A stretch of 64,000 nt of DNA from Sphingosinicella microcystinivorans (GTDB taxonomy: Bacteria > Pseudomonadota > Alphaproteobacteria > Sphingomonadales > Sphingomonadaceae): the NCBI RefSeq assembly GCF_003634215.1, contig NZ_RBWX01000012.1, positions 62,001 to 126,000 of the forward strand. Direction: 5' to 3'. Each line of letters begins with the position of its first letter. The stretch's first letter is position 1. The notes under the pieces were generated by a model. It was not told where the DNA came from, ran no database searches, and saw nothing but the letters and a program-made list of their open reading frames with translations. The position numbers and the translations under genes are program-made. Positions 37,348 through 45,833 of the stretch are shown one piece after another.

Positions 37348-38696
37348 CACAGCAGCCCGTCTGCCCGACAATCGTCGAGCGCCTCGATGAACGCGCCGGT
37401 CGCGCGGTCGATCATGGCATCGTCGTGCGCGGCGGAGAGGAAATAGACGTGGAAGCTCGGCAGCAGGATGCCGCGATCGAGCACGAGCGCGTAGAACGCC
37501 TCTTCAGCAGCACGGTTGCTCGGGTACGTCTCGCGGAACGAATGGATCGGGCCCTTGCGGAAATGAAAGCACTGGATCGACGCGGCGTGCATCAGCGTCA
37601 CGTCCATTTCATGCGTCTCGCAGTGTGCCGCAACCGCTCCGGCCATGCGCGCACCGCGCGCTTCGAGCGCCGGGTAGAGCGTGTCCTTGCGCGCTTTCAG
37701 CGCCCGCAGCGTCGCCGCGCCCGCGCTCATCGTCAGCGGGTTGCCGTTGAAGGTTCCGCCCGCGAACACGCCCGCCGTGCCGCCCTTGGCGAACAGCCCC
37801 AGAATATCGGCCCGGCCGCAGACCGCGCCGACCGCCGTACCGCCGCCGATGATCTTGCCGAACGCCGCGAGATCGGGCGTGACGCCGTAATAGACCTGCC
37901 CGCCGCCGTAGGCGAGGCGGAAGCCCGTCACCACCTCGTCGAACATCAGGAGCACGCCCGCCTCATCGCACACCGCTCTCAGGTCGCGCAGATAAGCGCC
38001 GTTGTCGAGATGCGGCACGGTGTTCTGAACGGGCTGGATCACGACCAGCGCCAGCTCGTCCCGGTGCTTGCGGATGAGATCGAACGCAGCCGCGTTTCGG
38101 TAGGGCAGCGCGAGCATCGTCTGGTCGCGCACCGCGCCGGGAATACCGCCGCCGACCGTCTTGGTGGCCGGCGCCGCCTCGGGTGTCGTCGGGTCTTCCT
38201 GCACGAGCGCATAATCGTGCGTGCCGTGATAGCCGCCGCCGAACACGGCGACGCGGTCCTTGCCCGTGAATGCCCGCGCGAGCCGCATCGCGAACATCGT
38301 GGCTTCGGTGCCGGAATTCTGGAAGGCGACTTTCTCCGCACACGGCACCGCCTCCGCGAGCAGTTCGGCAAGCTCGATCTGGGCCACGCCCGGCAGGATC
38401 GTGTGCCAGCCCTTGTCAATCTGGCTGTGCATCGCGGCCACGACCTCGGGTGGGCGGTGGCCGAGGATCAGCGATCCGAAACCCATCGCGAGATCGAGAT
38501 AGGCGTTGCCGTCCACGTCGGTCATGTAGGCCCCGTCGCCGCTTTCGATGTAAAGCGGTACCGGCATCGCAAAGGTGGGCACGGCCTCGAGCGCAAGCCG
38601 CCGCTCGGCGCGCGGGCGCATCGCCGCGGAGCCCGGCGTGCGGGCGCGCAGCCTTTCGAGCGCCGCAGCTTTGCGAGGCGTGGCCTTAGACATCAT
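37347..38696 (-). CDS. Class III aminotransferase, glutamate-1-semialdehyde mutase-like
   Basis: PLP enzyme of 449 residues. Lys281 in FGKIIGGG is the Schiff-base lysine and Asp253 in FDEVVTGFR binds the pyridine nitrogen. QNSGTEATMFAMRLAR supplies the phosphate-binding loop. The sequence is closest to the GSA aminomutase branch, but the position in a catabolic operon and the acidic N-terminal extension (residues 1-40) argue against haem synthesis. It would remove or transfer an amino group from the imported compound, perhaps a beta-amino acid. It is 42 bases downstream of the TBDR stop. Start ATG 38696, with a second ATG immediately after. Confidence 0.87.
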   Translation of the reverse strand: MMSKATPRKAAALERLRARTPGSAAMRPRAERRLALEAVPTFAMPVPLYIESGDGAYMTDVDGNAYLDLAMGFGSLILGHRPPEVVAAMHSQIDKGWHTILPGVAQIELAELLAEAVPCAEKVAFQNSGTEATMFAMRLARAFTGKDRVAVFGGGYHGTHDYALVQEDPTTPEAAPATKTVGGGIPGAVRDQTMLALPYRNAAAFDLIRKHRDELALVVIQPVQNTVPHLDNGAYLRDLRAVCDEAGVLLMFDEVVTGFRLAYGGGQVYYGVTPDLAAFGKIIGGGTAVGAVCGRADILGLFAKGGTAGVFAGGTFNGNPLTMSAGAATLRALKARKDTLYPALEARGARMAGAVAAHCETHEMDVTLMHAASIQCFHFRKGPIHSFRETYPSNRAAEEAFYALVLDRGILLPSFHVYFLSAAHDDAMIDRATGAFIEALDDCRADGLL

Positions 38697-38738
38697 GCTC
38701 TCCGAAGGTGATGGCGCGCGCCCGCACAGAGCGCAGCA

Positions 38739-40913
38739 TTAGAAATTGCGGCGCCACTCGATACCGATCGTGCGCGGCTGATTGACGACGATGCGCGGGC
38801 GGCCCGGCGTCTGCACGCCGAGCGGGGGAATGTCCGCATAGTTCGCCGCTTCATCGAAGATGTTGTCGACGAACAGCGCGATCCTGCCCAGCCCGAATTC
38901 CGTCCCCACGCGCGCGTTCGCGACCTTGAACGCGGGGCGGCGCAGCGGTGTCGTCGGGTTATTGTTCCCGCTCCAGCTGCCGCCCGTGTAGGAATAATCG
39001 GCGTGGAGAAACGCTGGGATCGCCCCGAGCTGGAAATCCTGATCGAGCGCGACGCTCCATGTCCACTTCGGCACGTTCTGGATCGAGGCCCCGCGCGTGA
39101 CCGTGGTCAGGCCGCCCGTGTCGGTGATTTCGGTATCGACGTAGCCCACATTGAACAGGATGCGCGTGTCATCAAGCGGCAGCAGATCGAATTCGAGTTC
39201 GGCGCCCTGAAGCCGCGCTTCGCCTGCATTCACGTTGAGCGAAAAGCCGCAGCCGAGACCCTGGCGCTGCTGCAGATCCTTCCAATCGATGCGGAAGGCG
39301 GCGACGTTCACCGTCATGCGGCGATCGAGCCATGATGACTTCAATCCCGCCTCGTAAGAGCGCAGCGAATCCGAATCGAACGTCGTCGTATCGCCAAGGC
39401 CGAGACCGTCGATTTCCGCCTGACAGAGCGTGGCCGCATAGAAATTCACTCCGCCGACGCGGAAGCCTTCGGACATGGTGACATAAAGCATCCGGTCGTC
39501 ATCGATATCATATTGCACACCGACCTTGGGGGTGACGCCCTTCTCGCTCTGCTTGCCCGCGTAGAATTCGTCTGGGCCGATGAAGTCGCCGCCCTGGCGG
39601 AGATTGAAATCAACCTCGTTCTTGAAGGCGCGCGCGCCGACGATGAACCGGAGCGCGTCGGTGACGTGCCATGTCGCTTCCGCGAACACGGCTTTCTCGG
39701 TGACCTTCGTGGGGTTATCGAGGTTGAACGCATCGTCGGAGAAGCCCTCGACGATGGTCGTGGGGAAGCGCCAGTCCGATTTCGAGCGCTGGTAGAAGAG
39801 ACCGGCGGTGAGATCGATCGGGCCTTCCCAGCCCGACACGAAGCGCAGCTCCTGGCTGAAGATCTTCTGATCGGTTTCCGAATAGGTGGTCGACGCACCC
39901 TGGAAGCCGAGCACCGCGGTCGTCCATTCCGAGAAATCCTCGGAATCGCTGTAGCTGCGATCGAAATAAGACGTCGCGGCGAGGAAGGTGCCGAAGGGCG
40001 CGTTGTATGTCGCCGTGAGCGTCGCGAGCGTCCATTCGTTCTCGCTGGGCTCGTCGATGTCGTACTGGCGGAGATTGATGCGGTTGCCCGCACGGAAATC
40101 GGCCTGCGTGCGACCGTCGCGCTCGGTGCGCTCATACATGATGCGCGGCGCGATCGTGAGGTCGCCGCCCGCGAGCGAAAGGAGCCCCGAAAGCTGCAGG
40201 CCGCGCACCGACTCGCTGTCGATGTCCTTGCGGTGGGCAAAGGGCGTCGGCGCATCGGCGCGCGGGGCGCGATCGATGAAGCCGCCGTTCTCCTGAATGT
40301 AGCCGACCGCGCGCACGGCCAACACGCCGGGGACGACGGGCAGGTTCACGGCGCCATCGACGCCGTAGTTCATGCCGCCCTCGTGGATGGTTGAGACGAG
40401 CGCGCGAGCCCGGCCGGACGTCTCATCGAGATCGGGCTGGGTGGTGATCAGCCGTACCGTGCCGCCCATCGAGCGTGCGCCGTAGAGCGTCCCCTGCGGC
40501 CCGCGCAGCACCTCGATGCGCTCAAGGTCGACGACGCGCGGATTGAGCGTCGCGAGCAGCGGGGAATCGTCGATGTAGAAACCGGTCGTGTTGTTGCCGA
40601 ACACGCCACGGATCGCGATCGACAGCGCGCCATCCGTCGAGCTGGAGCCCGAGGCGGAGAAGCTGAGGTTCGGGATGCGCGTTGCGTAGTCGTCGAACTC
40701 GGAGAAGCCCCCACGCTCGATATCCTCGGTGCTGAGCGCCGAAATTGAAATGGGCACATCCTGGATCGATTGCGCACGCCGCTGCGCGGTGACGACGATC
40801 TCCTCGCGCTCCACTCCGCCTTGCTCCTGCGCCAGCGCCGAGGTTGCGGCGATCGCCAAGCCCGCAACGCCGATCAGCAAGCCGGCTGCGCGGCTTTTCA
40901 CCTTCGAAACCAT
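38739..40913 (-). CDS. TonB-dependent receptor of the catabolic operon
   Basis: Outer-membrane receptor of 724 residues and first gene of the operon. A signal peptide (AGLLIGVAGLAIAATSALAQ, cut near residue 28) precedes the TonB-box-like EEIVVTAQRRAQSIQDVPIS. The plug domain has VDLERIEVLRGPQGTLYGARSMGG, and the barrel ends in IGIEWRRNF with a terminal Phe. It is shorter than the other two receptors and lacks an STN domain, so it transports but does not signal through a FecR-type relay. Regulation is probably by the divergent TetR protein through the operator array starting 62 bases upstream of its ATG. Confidence 0.93.
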   Translation of the reverse strand: MVSKVKSRAAGLLIGVAGLAIAATSALAQEQGGVEREEIVVTAQRRAQSIQDVPISISALSTEDIERGGFSEFDDYATRIPNLSFSASGSSSTDGALSIAIRGVFGNNTTGFYIDDSPLLATLNPRVVDLERIEVLRGPQGTLYGARSMGGTVRLITTQPDLDETSGRARALVSTIHEGGMNYGVDGAVNLPVVPGVLAVRAVGYIQENGGFIDRAPRADAPTPFAHRKDIDSESVRGLQLSGLLSLAGGDLTIAPRIMYERTERDGRTQADFRAGNRINLRQYDIDEPSENEWTLATLTATYNAPFGTFLAATSYFDRSYSDSEDFSEWTTAVLGFQGASTTYSETDQKIFSQELRFVSGWEGPIDLTAGLFYQRSKSDWRFPTTIVEGFSDDAFNLDNPTKVTEKAVFAEATWHVTDALRFIVGARAFKNEVDFNLRQGGDFIGPDEFYAGKQSEKGVTPKVGVQYDIDDDRMLYVTMSEGFRVGGVNFYAATLCQAEIDGLGLGDTTTFDSDSLRSYEAGLKSSWLDRRMTVNVAAFRIDWKDLQQRQGLGCGFSLNVNAGEARLQGAELEFDLLPLDDTRILFNVGYVDTEITDTGGLTTVTRGASIQNVPKWTWSVALDQDFQLGAIPAFLHADYSYTGGSWSGNNNPTTPLRRPAFKVANARVGTEFGLGRIALFVDNIFDEAANYADIPPLGVQTPGRPRIVVNQPRTIGIEWRRNF

Positions 40914-40974
40914 GAGCCCCTCCCTGCTACCCGCTGGAAATCCAGATCGGGATCGTGTCTAATTTCCCCTCACG

Positions 40975-41011
40975 TATACGATCGTATATATCGAATGTAT
41001 ACGAATGTATA
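40975..41011. promoter_or_regulatory. TetR-type operator array between the receptor and regulator genes
   Basis: An AT-rich stretch in GC-rich surroundings. A perfect 14-base palindrome, TATACGATCGTATA, occupies 40975-40988. It is followed by two direct copies of CGAATGTATA at 40992-41001 and 41002-41011, which with flanking TATA create a second, imperfect palindrome TATACGAATGTATA at 40998-41011. Repeated TATACGA/TCGTATA half-sites of this size are typical for TetR dimers. The array lies between the divergent genes and so could control both. Confidence 0.75.
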
Positions 41012-41034
41012 GTCCTGTTTTGAAGGGTATGATT

Positions 41035-41634
41035 GTGAGTCAGGTCGAGCCGCAAGGCCGCCGCCAGCTTCTGAAGGCCGGGATGAAGCTGTTCGCCGAA
41101 CGAGGCTTCGCCGCCGTGGGCCTCCGCGAAATCGCGGCCGAAGCGGGTGTCTCGCTCGGGTTGGTCCGCACGCACTTCGGATCGAAGGACGGCCTGCGCG
41201 AAGCCATTGATGCCCATGTGCTCGAAGAGATTCGCGCGCTTTACGCGACCGTGCTCGATCACTCGTCCGTCGAAGCGCTTGAACAGGCGGTGGAGGACGC
41301 GCTCGACTGGATCCCGCGCGACCGCGACGCGCTCATGTACGCGCGCATGTCGCTGATGGAGCGCACGCCCGGCAGCCAGGCGCTGTTCGACGAGATGCTG
41401 GCCGTGATGCGCCAGTTCATCGACAATAATGCGAGGCTCGGCTTCCTGCAGCCCGATGTCGACCGCGAATGGGCCGCGATCTACATGGTGTTCGACTTCA
41501 TCGGCCCGGCCATTATCGAACCCTTCGCCCAGCACTCGCTCGGCGAGTCGATGTACGCGAAGACGATGATTACACGGCGCAACGCGTTCATGACCCGGCT
41601 GTTCACGCGCGGCTTCCTGAAGCGTGAGGGATAA
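41035..41634 (+). CDS. TetR family transcriptional regulator
   Basis: Helix-turn-helix repressor of about 199 residues. The N-terminal domain has AGMKLFAERGFAAVGLREIAAEAGVSLGLVRTHFGSKDGL, recognised as the TetR HTH (quoted in parts: AERGFAAVGLREIA and GVSLGLVRTHFGSKDGL). The C-terminal half is helical and would bind a ligand. Start choice: ATG 41005 would put the first codons inside the operator palindrome, and ATG 41029 has AAGGG only one base away. GTG at 41035 has AAGGG (41023-41027) at the ideal seven-base spacing, so I prefer it. It is divergent from the TBDR operon and likely its ligand-responsive repressor. Confidence 0.85.
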   Translation: MSQVEPQGRRQLLKAGMKLFAERGFAAVGLREIAAEAGVSLGLVRTHFGSKDGLREAIDAHVLEEIRALYATVLDHSSVEALEQAVEDALDWIPRDRDALMYARMSLMERTPGSQALFDEMLAVMRQFIDNNARLGFLQPDVDREWAAIYMVFDFIGPAIIEPFAQHSLGESMYAKTMITRRNAFMTRLFTRGFLKREG

Positions 41635-41724
41635 TCGGATTTTCGATACTGTCTGGGTGCGGAACCAAAGTCGCCGCGGACCTTTCCGTATTCGGGCACG
41701 ATTGCGGGTGAACAGGGGGCGCAT

Positions 41725-42969
41725 TTGAACAGGTGGCAGTGGGCCTTTCGTCTTCTAACGCGGCGCATGTGGTTTCGCGCGGCCCTGTTCTGTGTTTTCG
41801 CCATACTGCTCGCGCTCGCCAGCGCTTTGCTCGGGCATCTTATTCCCTACCAGTTTGCATCCAAAGTCGGCGCGCAGTCGGTCGACAACATCCTGAACGT
41901 GCTGGCGACCAGTATGCTTGCCGTGACCACCTTCTCGCTGACAGCGATGGTTTCGGCCTATTCCGGAGCGACCAGCAACATCACGCCGCGCGCGGTGCAG
42001 CTGCTGGTCGACGATTCCACCGCGCAAAACGCGCTCGCCACCTTTCTCGGCAGCTTCCTGTTCGCGATCGTCGGGATCATCGCGCTTTCGACCGGGCTTT
42101 ACGGGGAAAGCGGCCGGGTGATCCTTTTCGGCGGCACCATCCTGATCATCGCCATCATTGTGGTCACCTTCCTGCGCTGGATCGAACACATCACCCGTTT
42201 CGGCAGGGTCAACGACACCATCCACCGTGTGGAAAGCGCGGCGATGAAAGCCGCGCTGGCCATGGGCACCTCGCCGCGCTTCGGCCCGCGACAGCGACGC
42301 GAGGTGCCCGATGATGCCTCGCGCATCCATCACGATTGCATCGGGCGCATCACGCATATCGACATCCCGGCACTGCACGAGGTCGCGCAGGACCTTGATG
42401 GCGAGATCGTCTTGTCCGCGCTTCCCGGGACCATGGTCGATCCATCGCGTATGCTTGCCTGGACGAAGGCCCGGATTGATGACGAGCTTGTGAAGCGCCT
42501 GCGATCGGCCTTCACCATCGCGCACGACCGCGCCTTCGATAACGACCCGCGGTTCGGGCTGGTGGTTCTTTCGGAAATCGCCTCACGCGCGCTTTCACCC
42601 GCCGTCAACGATCCGGGGACGGCCATTTCGGTGATCGAGGCGGGAACGCGGGTTCTGACGGCCATGCTGACACATGAACCGGACGAGGACGAAGCGCCGA
42701 CAGAAGACGTGGTTGTGCCGGCATTCGCATTCCCCGATCTGCTGGAGGACCTGTACCGGCCGATCGCACGCGACGGCGCGGGGCTTCTTGAGGTTTCGAT
42801 CAGACTGCAGAAATCCCTGGCAGCGCTTGCGACAACGGCACCCCAAGGCGCCAGCGACTGCGCCGCGATGGCGCGCAATGCTCTGGACCGTGCCCTGAAG
42901 GCCATGAGCAACGAGACGGACCGCGAGACGATCACGCAGATTCATCTTCGCTATTGGCCCGCACCATGA
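41725..42969 (+). CDS. DUF2254 family membrane protein
   Basis: Predicted inner-membrane protein of 414 residues matching the DUF2254 family. Four hydrophobic segments lie in roughly residues 15-150, with the conserved LNVLATSMLAVTTFSLTAMVSAYSGATSNITPRAVQLLVDD region (seen in pieces such as TSMLAVTTFSLTAMV and ATSNITPRAVQLL), then a soluble C-terminal domain with LSEIASRALSPAVNDPGTA. The family function is unknown. The start is a TTG at 41725; no ATG fits better. It lies 19 bases before a cation:proton antiporter gene, suggesting a common ion or envelope homeostasis role, which is inference only. Confidence 0.82.
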   Translation: MNRWQWAFRLLTRRMWFRAALFCVFAILLALASALLGHLIPYQFASKVGAQSVDNILNVLATSMLAVTTFSLTAMVSAYSGATSNITPRAVQLLVDDSTAQNALATFLGSFLFAIVGIIALSTGLYGESGRVILFGGTILIIAIIVVTFLRWIEHITRFGRVNDTIHRVESAAMKAALAMGTSPRFGPRQRREVPDDASRIHHDCIGRITHIDIPALHEVAQDLDGEIVLSALPGTMVDPSRMLAWTKARIDDELVKRLRSAFTIAHDRAFDNDPRFGLVVLSEIASRALSPAVNDPGTAISVIEAGTRVLTAMLTHEPDEDEAPTEDVVVPAFAFPDLLEDLYRPIARDGAGLLEVSIRLQKSLAALATTAPQGASDCAAMARNALDRALKAMSNETDRETITQIHLRYWPAP

Positions 42970-42988
42970 CGCCACGCAGGCGGGGCAT

Positions 42989-44254
42989 ATGATCGGCGGT
43001 CTGGCGTTAACACCCTTCAACGCAGCAGCGGTTCTGATCGTTACAGCCGCCGTTCTCGGCTATATCAATTTCCGCTTCCTGCGCCTGCCGTCGTCCATCG
43101 GGCTGACCGTGATGGGGGCAATCGCATCGGTGCTGGTGGTGGCACTGGACGAACTGCTGCCGGCGAGTTCCGTAAGCCGTGAGTTCACGGCTTTCATCTC
43201 CGGGATCGATTTTCATTCCACACTGATGGACGGGATGCTCTCGTTCCTGCTGTTTGGCGGGGCGCTGCATGTGTCGTGGAAGCAGCTGCACCAGGGCCGC
43301 TGGGCCATCCTGCTGCTGAGCACCGTCGGCGTCGTGCTTTCCACGATCATCGTGGGTACGGGTTTCCTGTGGCTGACCCGCGCGATGGGCTATTCGCTGC
43401 CGGGCATCTGGTGCTTCGTGTTCGGCGCGCTGATCAGCCCGACCGATCCCGTATCGGTGATGAGCGTGCTCAAACGGACCAGCGTCTCACCACTGCTCGA
43501 AGCGACTGTGGCCGGCGAGAGCCTGTTCAACGACGGCGTTGGCGTCGTGATCTTTGCAATTCTGCTGGCAACAGCGACCAGCGGTGCACCGCTCGACGCA
43601 GGCCATGCCGCGCTTCTGTTTCTGGAGGAGGCCGGCGGCGGCATTCTGCTGGGTCTGGTCATCGGCTGGATCGCCTTTCGCGCGATGCGATCGATCGACG
43701 ACTACAAGGTCGAAGTGATGATCAGCCTGGCAACGGTGATGGGTGGCTATGCCATTGCCAATCCGCTGCATGTCAGCGGCCCGGTGGCAATGGCGGTCGC
43801 CGGGTTGATCATCGGCAACGCCGGCGTGGCGCACGCGATGAGCGACAAGACCTGGGACTATCTGAACAAGTTCTGGGATCTGATCGACGACATACTGAAC
43901 ACCGTGCTGTTCCTCCTGATCGGCCTGGAAGTCGTCACGGTGCCGCGCGATCCGGGCCTGATCCTGCTTGGCGTCGGCGCGATCGCGCTGTCGCTGCTTG
44001 CGCGATCCGTATCGGTGATGCTGCCGCTTTCGGCGTTCGGAAAGGCCCGTGCCGCCGGCAAGGTCGTGCCCGTTACGCTTATCTGGGGCGGATTGCGCGG
44101 CGGAATATCCGTGGCCCTGGCGCTTGGTCTGCCTCCCGGCGACGAGCGGAACCTGATTCTCGCGGCAACGTATGCGGTCGTTCTGTTCACTGTGGTCGTG
44201 CAGGGCGGCACGATCGCCAAGGTGCTGCAGCGACTCGATACCAGCAAAAATTGA
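42989..44254 (+). CDS. CPA1-type sodium(potassium)/proton antiporter
   Basis: Antiporter of 421 residues with about 12 membrane helices. Diagnostic motifs are GALISPTDPVSVMSVLKR, with the Asp of the ion path, and ESLFNDGVGVVIF, the ND motif of electroneutral CPA1/NhaP exchangers. An Arg-rich IWGGLRGGISVALAL lies in a late helix. It exchanges Na+ (or K+) for H+ across the inner membrane. Unlike many NhaP proteins it has no long cytosolic TrkA-C tail. Start ATG 42989, 19 bases after the DUF2254 stop, so the two are probably cotranscribed. Confidence 0.9.
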   Translation: MIGGLALTPFNAAAVLIVTAAVLGYINFRFLRLPSSIGLTVMGAIASVLVVALDELLPASSVSREFTAFISGIDFHSTLMDGMLSFLLFGGALHVSWKQLHQGRWAILLLSTVGVVLSTIIVGTGFLWLTRAMGYSLPGIWCFVFGALISPTDPVSVMSVLKRTSVSPLLEATVAGESLFNDGVGVVIFAILLATATSGAPLDAGHAALLFLEEAGGGILLGLVIGWIAFRAMRSIDDYKVEVMISLATVMGGYAIANPLHVSGPVAMAVAGLIIGNAGVAHAMSDKTWDYLNKFWDLIDDILNTVLFLLIGLEVVTVPRDPGLILLGVGAIALSLLARSVSVMLPLSAFGKARAAGKVVPVTLIWGGLRGGISVALALGLPPGDERNLILAATYAVVLFTVVVQGGTIAKVLQRLDTSKN

Positions 44255-44299
44255 AGGCCTGACCGCGCGCAGGCTCCGCTTCCCGCGCGTGATACAATT

Positions 44300-44917
44300 T
44301 TATTCGTCGATGCCATCCTTGCTGGCGCGGTCCGCCAACTGACGCAGACTGCGCAGTATCTTCGCACGATTGGTGGACGATTTCATCCAGGCGGGAAGCC
44401 GGGCCATCATCGTGAGCCCGCGAACGGGACCCCGTTCCCGCAGCGCAGCGCCAAGGTAGGTCTCCAACGCGCTTAGATGCGCGAGATTATCGACCATCAG
44501 CAGGTTCCCGGCCACCTGCGCCGTCAAGTAAGGCTTCAGGCGTCGCGGTTGCTGTTGGGATGCGCGGGACGGCGCGGACCATGCGCGCGCAGGATAGGCC
44601 ATCGTCTTGGCGCAATGGGGGCAGCGGACCCTGACGACGGGGCGGTTTTCATCACCGCCTCTTGCGAGGGGCCGGGATGTATCGGGCAAGGGGTTGCGGC
44701 AGTGGCTGCAGCGAGGATCGCTTATGGTGATGCGCGCCCACTGGACCGCAGCCGGTTTGATGACGGGAATCGTCATGTAGCCGCAGCGGATGCACTTCAC
44801 GCCGAGAGCGTTGTGCTTGGCGGGACCATCGCATTGCGGGCAATGGACCCAGACCACGTGCCCGAACTGCTGACGCCGGAGTCCGGGATCGCTTGCACGG
44901 TGAGGCGGTGGCTTCAT
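44300..44917 (-). CDS. Hypothetical multi-zinc-ribbon protein
   Basis: Unrecognised cytoplasmic protein of 205 residues. It begins MKPPPHRASDPG at ATG 44917, which overlaps the upstream stop by four bases; the further open frame upstream is a shadow. It carries four CxxC knuckles: CPQC and CIRC (about residues 25-45), and CSHC and CPHC (about 70-110), making two zinc ribbons. The last 90 residues are basic and helical, without cysteines. Such proteins often bind nucleic acid or a partner complex, but nothing here fixes a role. Coupling to an exported TonB-C-like protein is odd for a cytoplasmic zinc protein. Confidence 0.65.
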   Translation of the reverse strand: MKPPPHRASDPGLRRQQFGHVVWVHCPQCDGPAKHNALGVKCIRCGYMTIPVIKPAAVQWARITISDPRCSHCRNPLPDTSRPLARGGDENRPVVRVRCPHCAKTMAYPARAWSAPSRASQQQPRRLKPYLTAQVAGNLLMVDNLAHLSALETYLGAALRERGPVRGLTMMARLPAWMKSSTNRAKILRSLRQLADRASKDGIDE

Positions 44918-45759
44918 TGCGCGATTTTCCCCGCCGGCAGCGCGTAGTCGTAGCGCGCGGCGACTACGCGTCCATTGGCATCGGTTGCAGGTTGGAACTT
45001 GCCGCGTGCGATCAACCTCCGACAGATTGCAGTGTCCATACCGGAATGCCCCGTGGATAGGCGGTTCCGGCAGTCGGTTACCCGCCCATCGACACCCACC
45101 ATCAGCGCGAAGCGGGAGGCACGCCAGTTTTTCGCTGCGACGCCGGAGAGCGCGCTGAGGATATCTTCTCCGTTGATCCAGTTTGCGCTGTTGCCGATTG
45201 GGCGAAGCGGCAGATTCGGCTCCAAAAGCGTGGGTGTGCACGCATCGAGCGCAGCGAGTGCCTGATCGAGACCCGGCGGCAACCTGAGCCTGGCGCTGAG
45301 AACGTTGCCGCGAACGAAAATCTGCGGATCCGCCTCTGCGGAGAGATGGCGGATCAGCGGCGCGTCTAGGCTGCCGAAGATCTCCGCATGGACGATGGTG
45401 CTGGCGCCATCGATCCGCTTTGCCCGAAGCGAGGAGATCGGAGGCCCATTTTCCGTGGTGCTGACCACCCAGTACACAGGGTTCATAAGGCCGGAAGCCA
45501 CACCATCGTGCTCTGCACCGGGGAAATTTTGCAAATTCCGCCGGGCGATCACCGGAATCAGGGCCGAGAACGCAAGCTCACCCTCACGACGAATCCAGAC
45601 CTGCGGACCATCGGACGCCGGATCGGTCGCCAGCGTGCATCGCACCGTATCCTTCTGCAGTATCCAACCCGCAGGAAGGGCTTCCGCGGACCGGGAGGCG
45701 GTAAGCAGCGCAATCAGGCCGAGGAGGAAGACGCCGGTTCGGCGAGAATATTGTCCCAC
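44914..45759 (-). CDS. Exported protein with a TonB C-terminal-like domain
   Basis: Secreted protein of 281 residues with a signal peptide (TGVFLLGLIALLTASRSAEA, cut near residue 27). The first 190 residues match nothing I recognise. The last 80 or so, SRFALMVGVDGRVTDCRNR to GKFQPATDANGRVVAARYDY, resemble the TonB C-terminal fold: strand, DGRVT turn, helix with a second Cys (AICRRLIARGKF), then the FxPAxDANG strand. It has no TM-plus-proline-rich arm, so it is not a working TonB energiser. The two cysteines could pair in the periplasm. It is coupled by ATGA to the zinc-ribbon gene. A similar domain occurs in the protein at the right end of the window. Confidence 0.68.
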   Translation of the reverse strand: MGQYSRRTGVFLLGLIALLTASRSAEALPAGWILQKDTVRCTLATDPASDGPQVWIRREGELAFSALIPVIARRNLQNFPGAEHDGVASGLMNPVYWVVSTTENGPPISSLRAKRIDGASTIVHAEIFGSLDAPLIRHLSAEADPQIFVRGNVLSARLRLPPGLDQALAALDACTPTLLEPNLPLRPIGNSANWINGEDILSALSGVAAKNWRASRFALMVGVDGRVTDCRNRLSTGHSGMDTAICRRLIARGKFQPATDANGRVVAARYDYALPAGKIAQ

Positions 45760-45833
45760 GGCCTCTCTCCCGTATCCGGAAACGCCGGCTTACCCCGGCA
45801 GCGACGCCATGCGATGTGCGCGGATCGGCCCGG

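Noticed and set aside
40998-41028. ATG 41005 as the TetR start
   Set aside because: It falls in the operator palindrome and lacks a ribosome-binding site, whereas GTG 41035 has one at ideal spacing.
44258-44299. GC-rich CGCGCG repeats followed by an A/T stretch between convergent genes
   Set aside because: The arms pair over only about six bases with a long loop and no clear T-run. It may be a weak bidirectional terminator but is not good enough to list.
44918-45241. N-terminal extension of the zinc-ribbon protein
   Set aside because: It is out-of-frame reading of the TonB-C-like gene. The ATG at 44917 with a four-base overlap is a better start.
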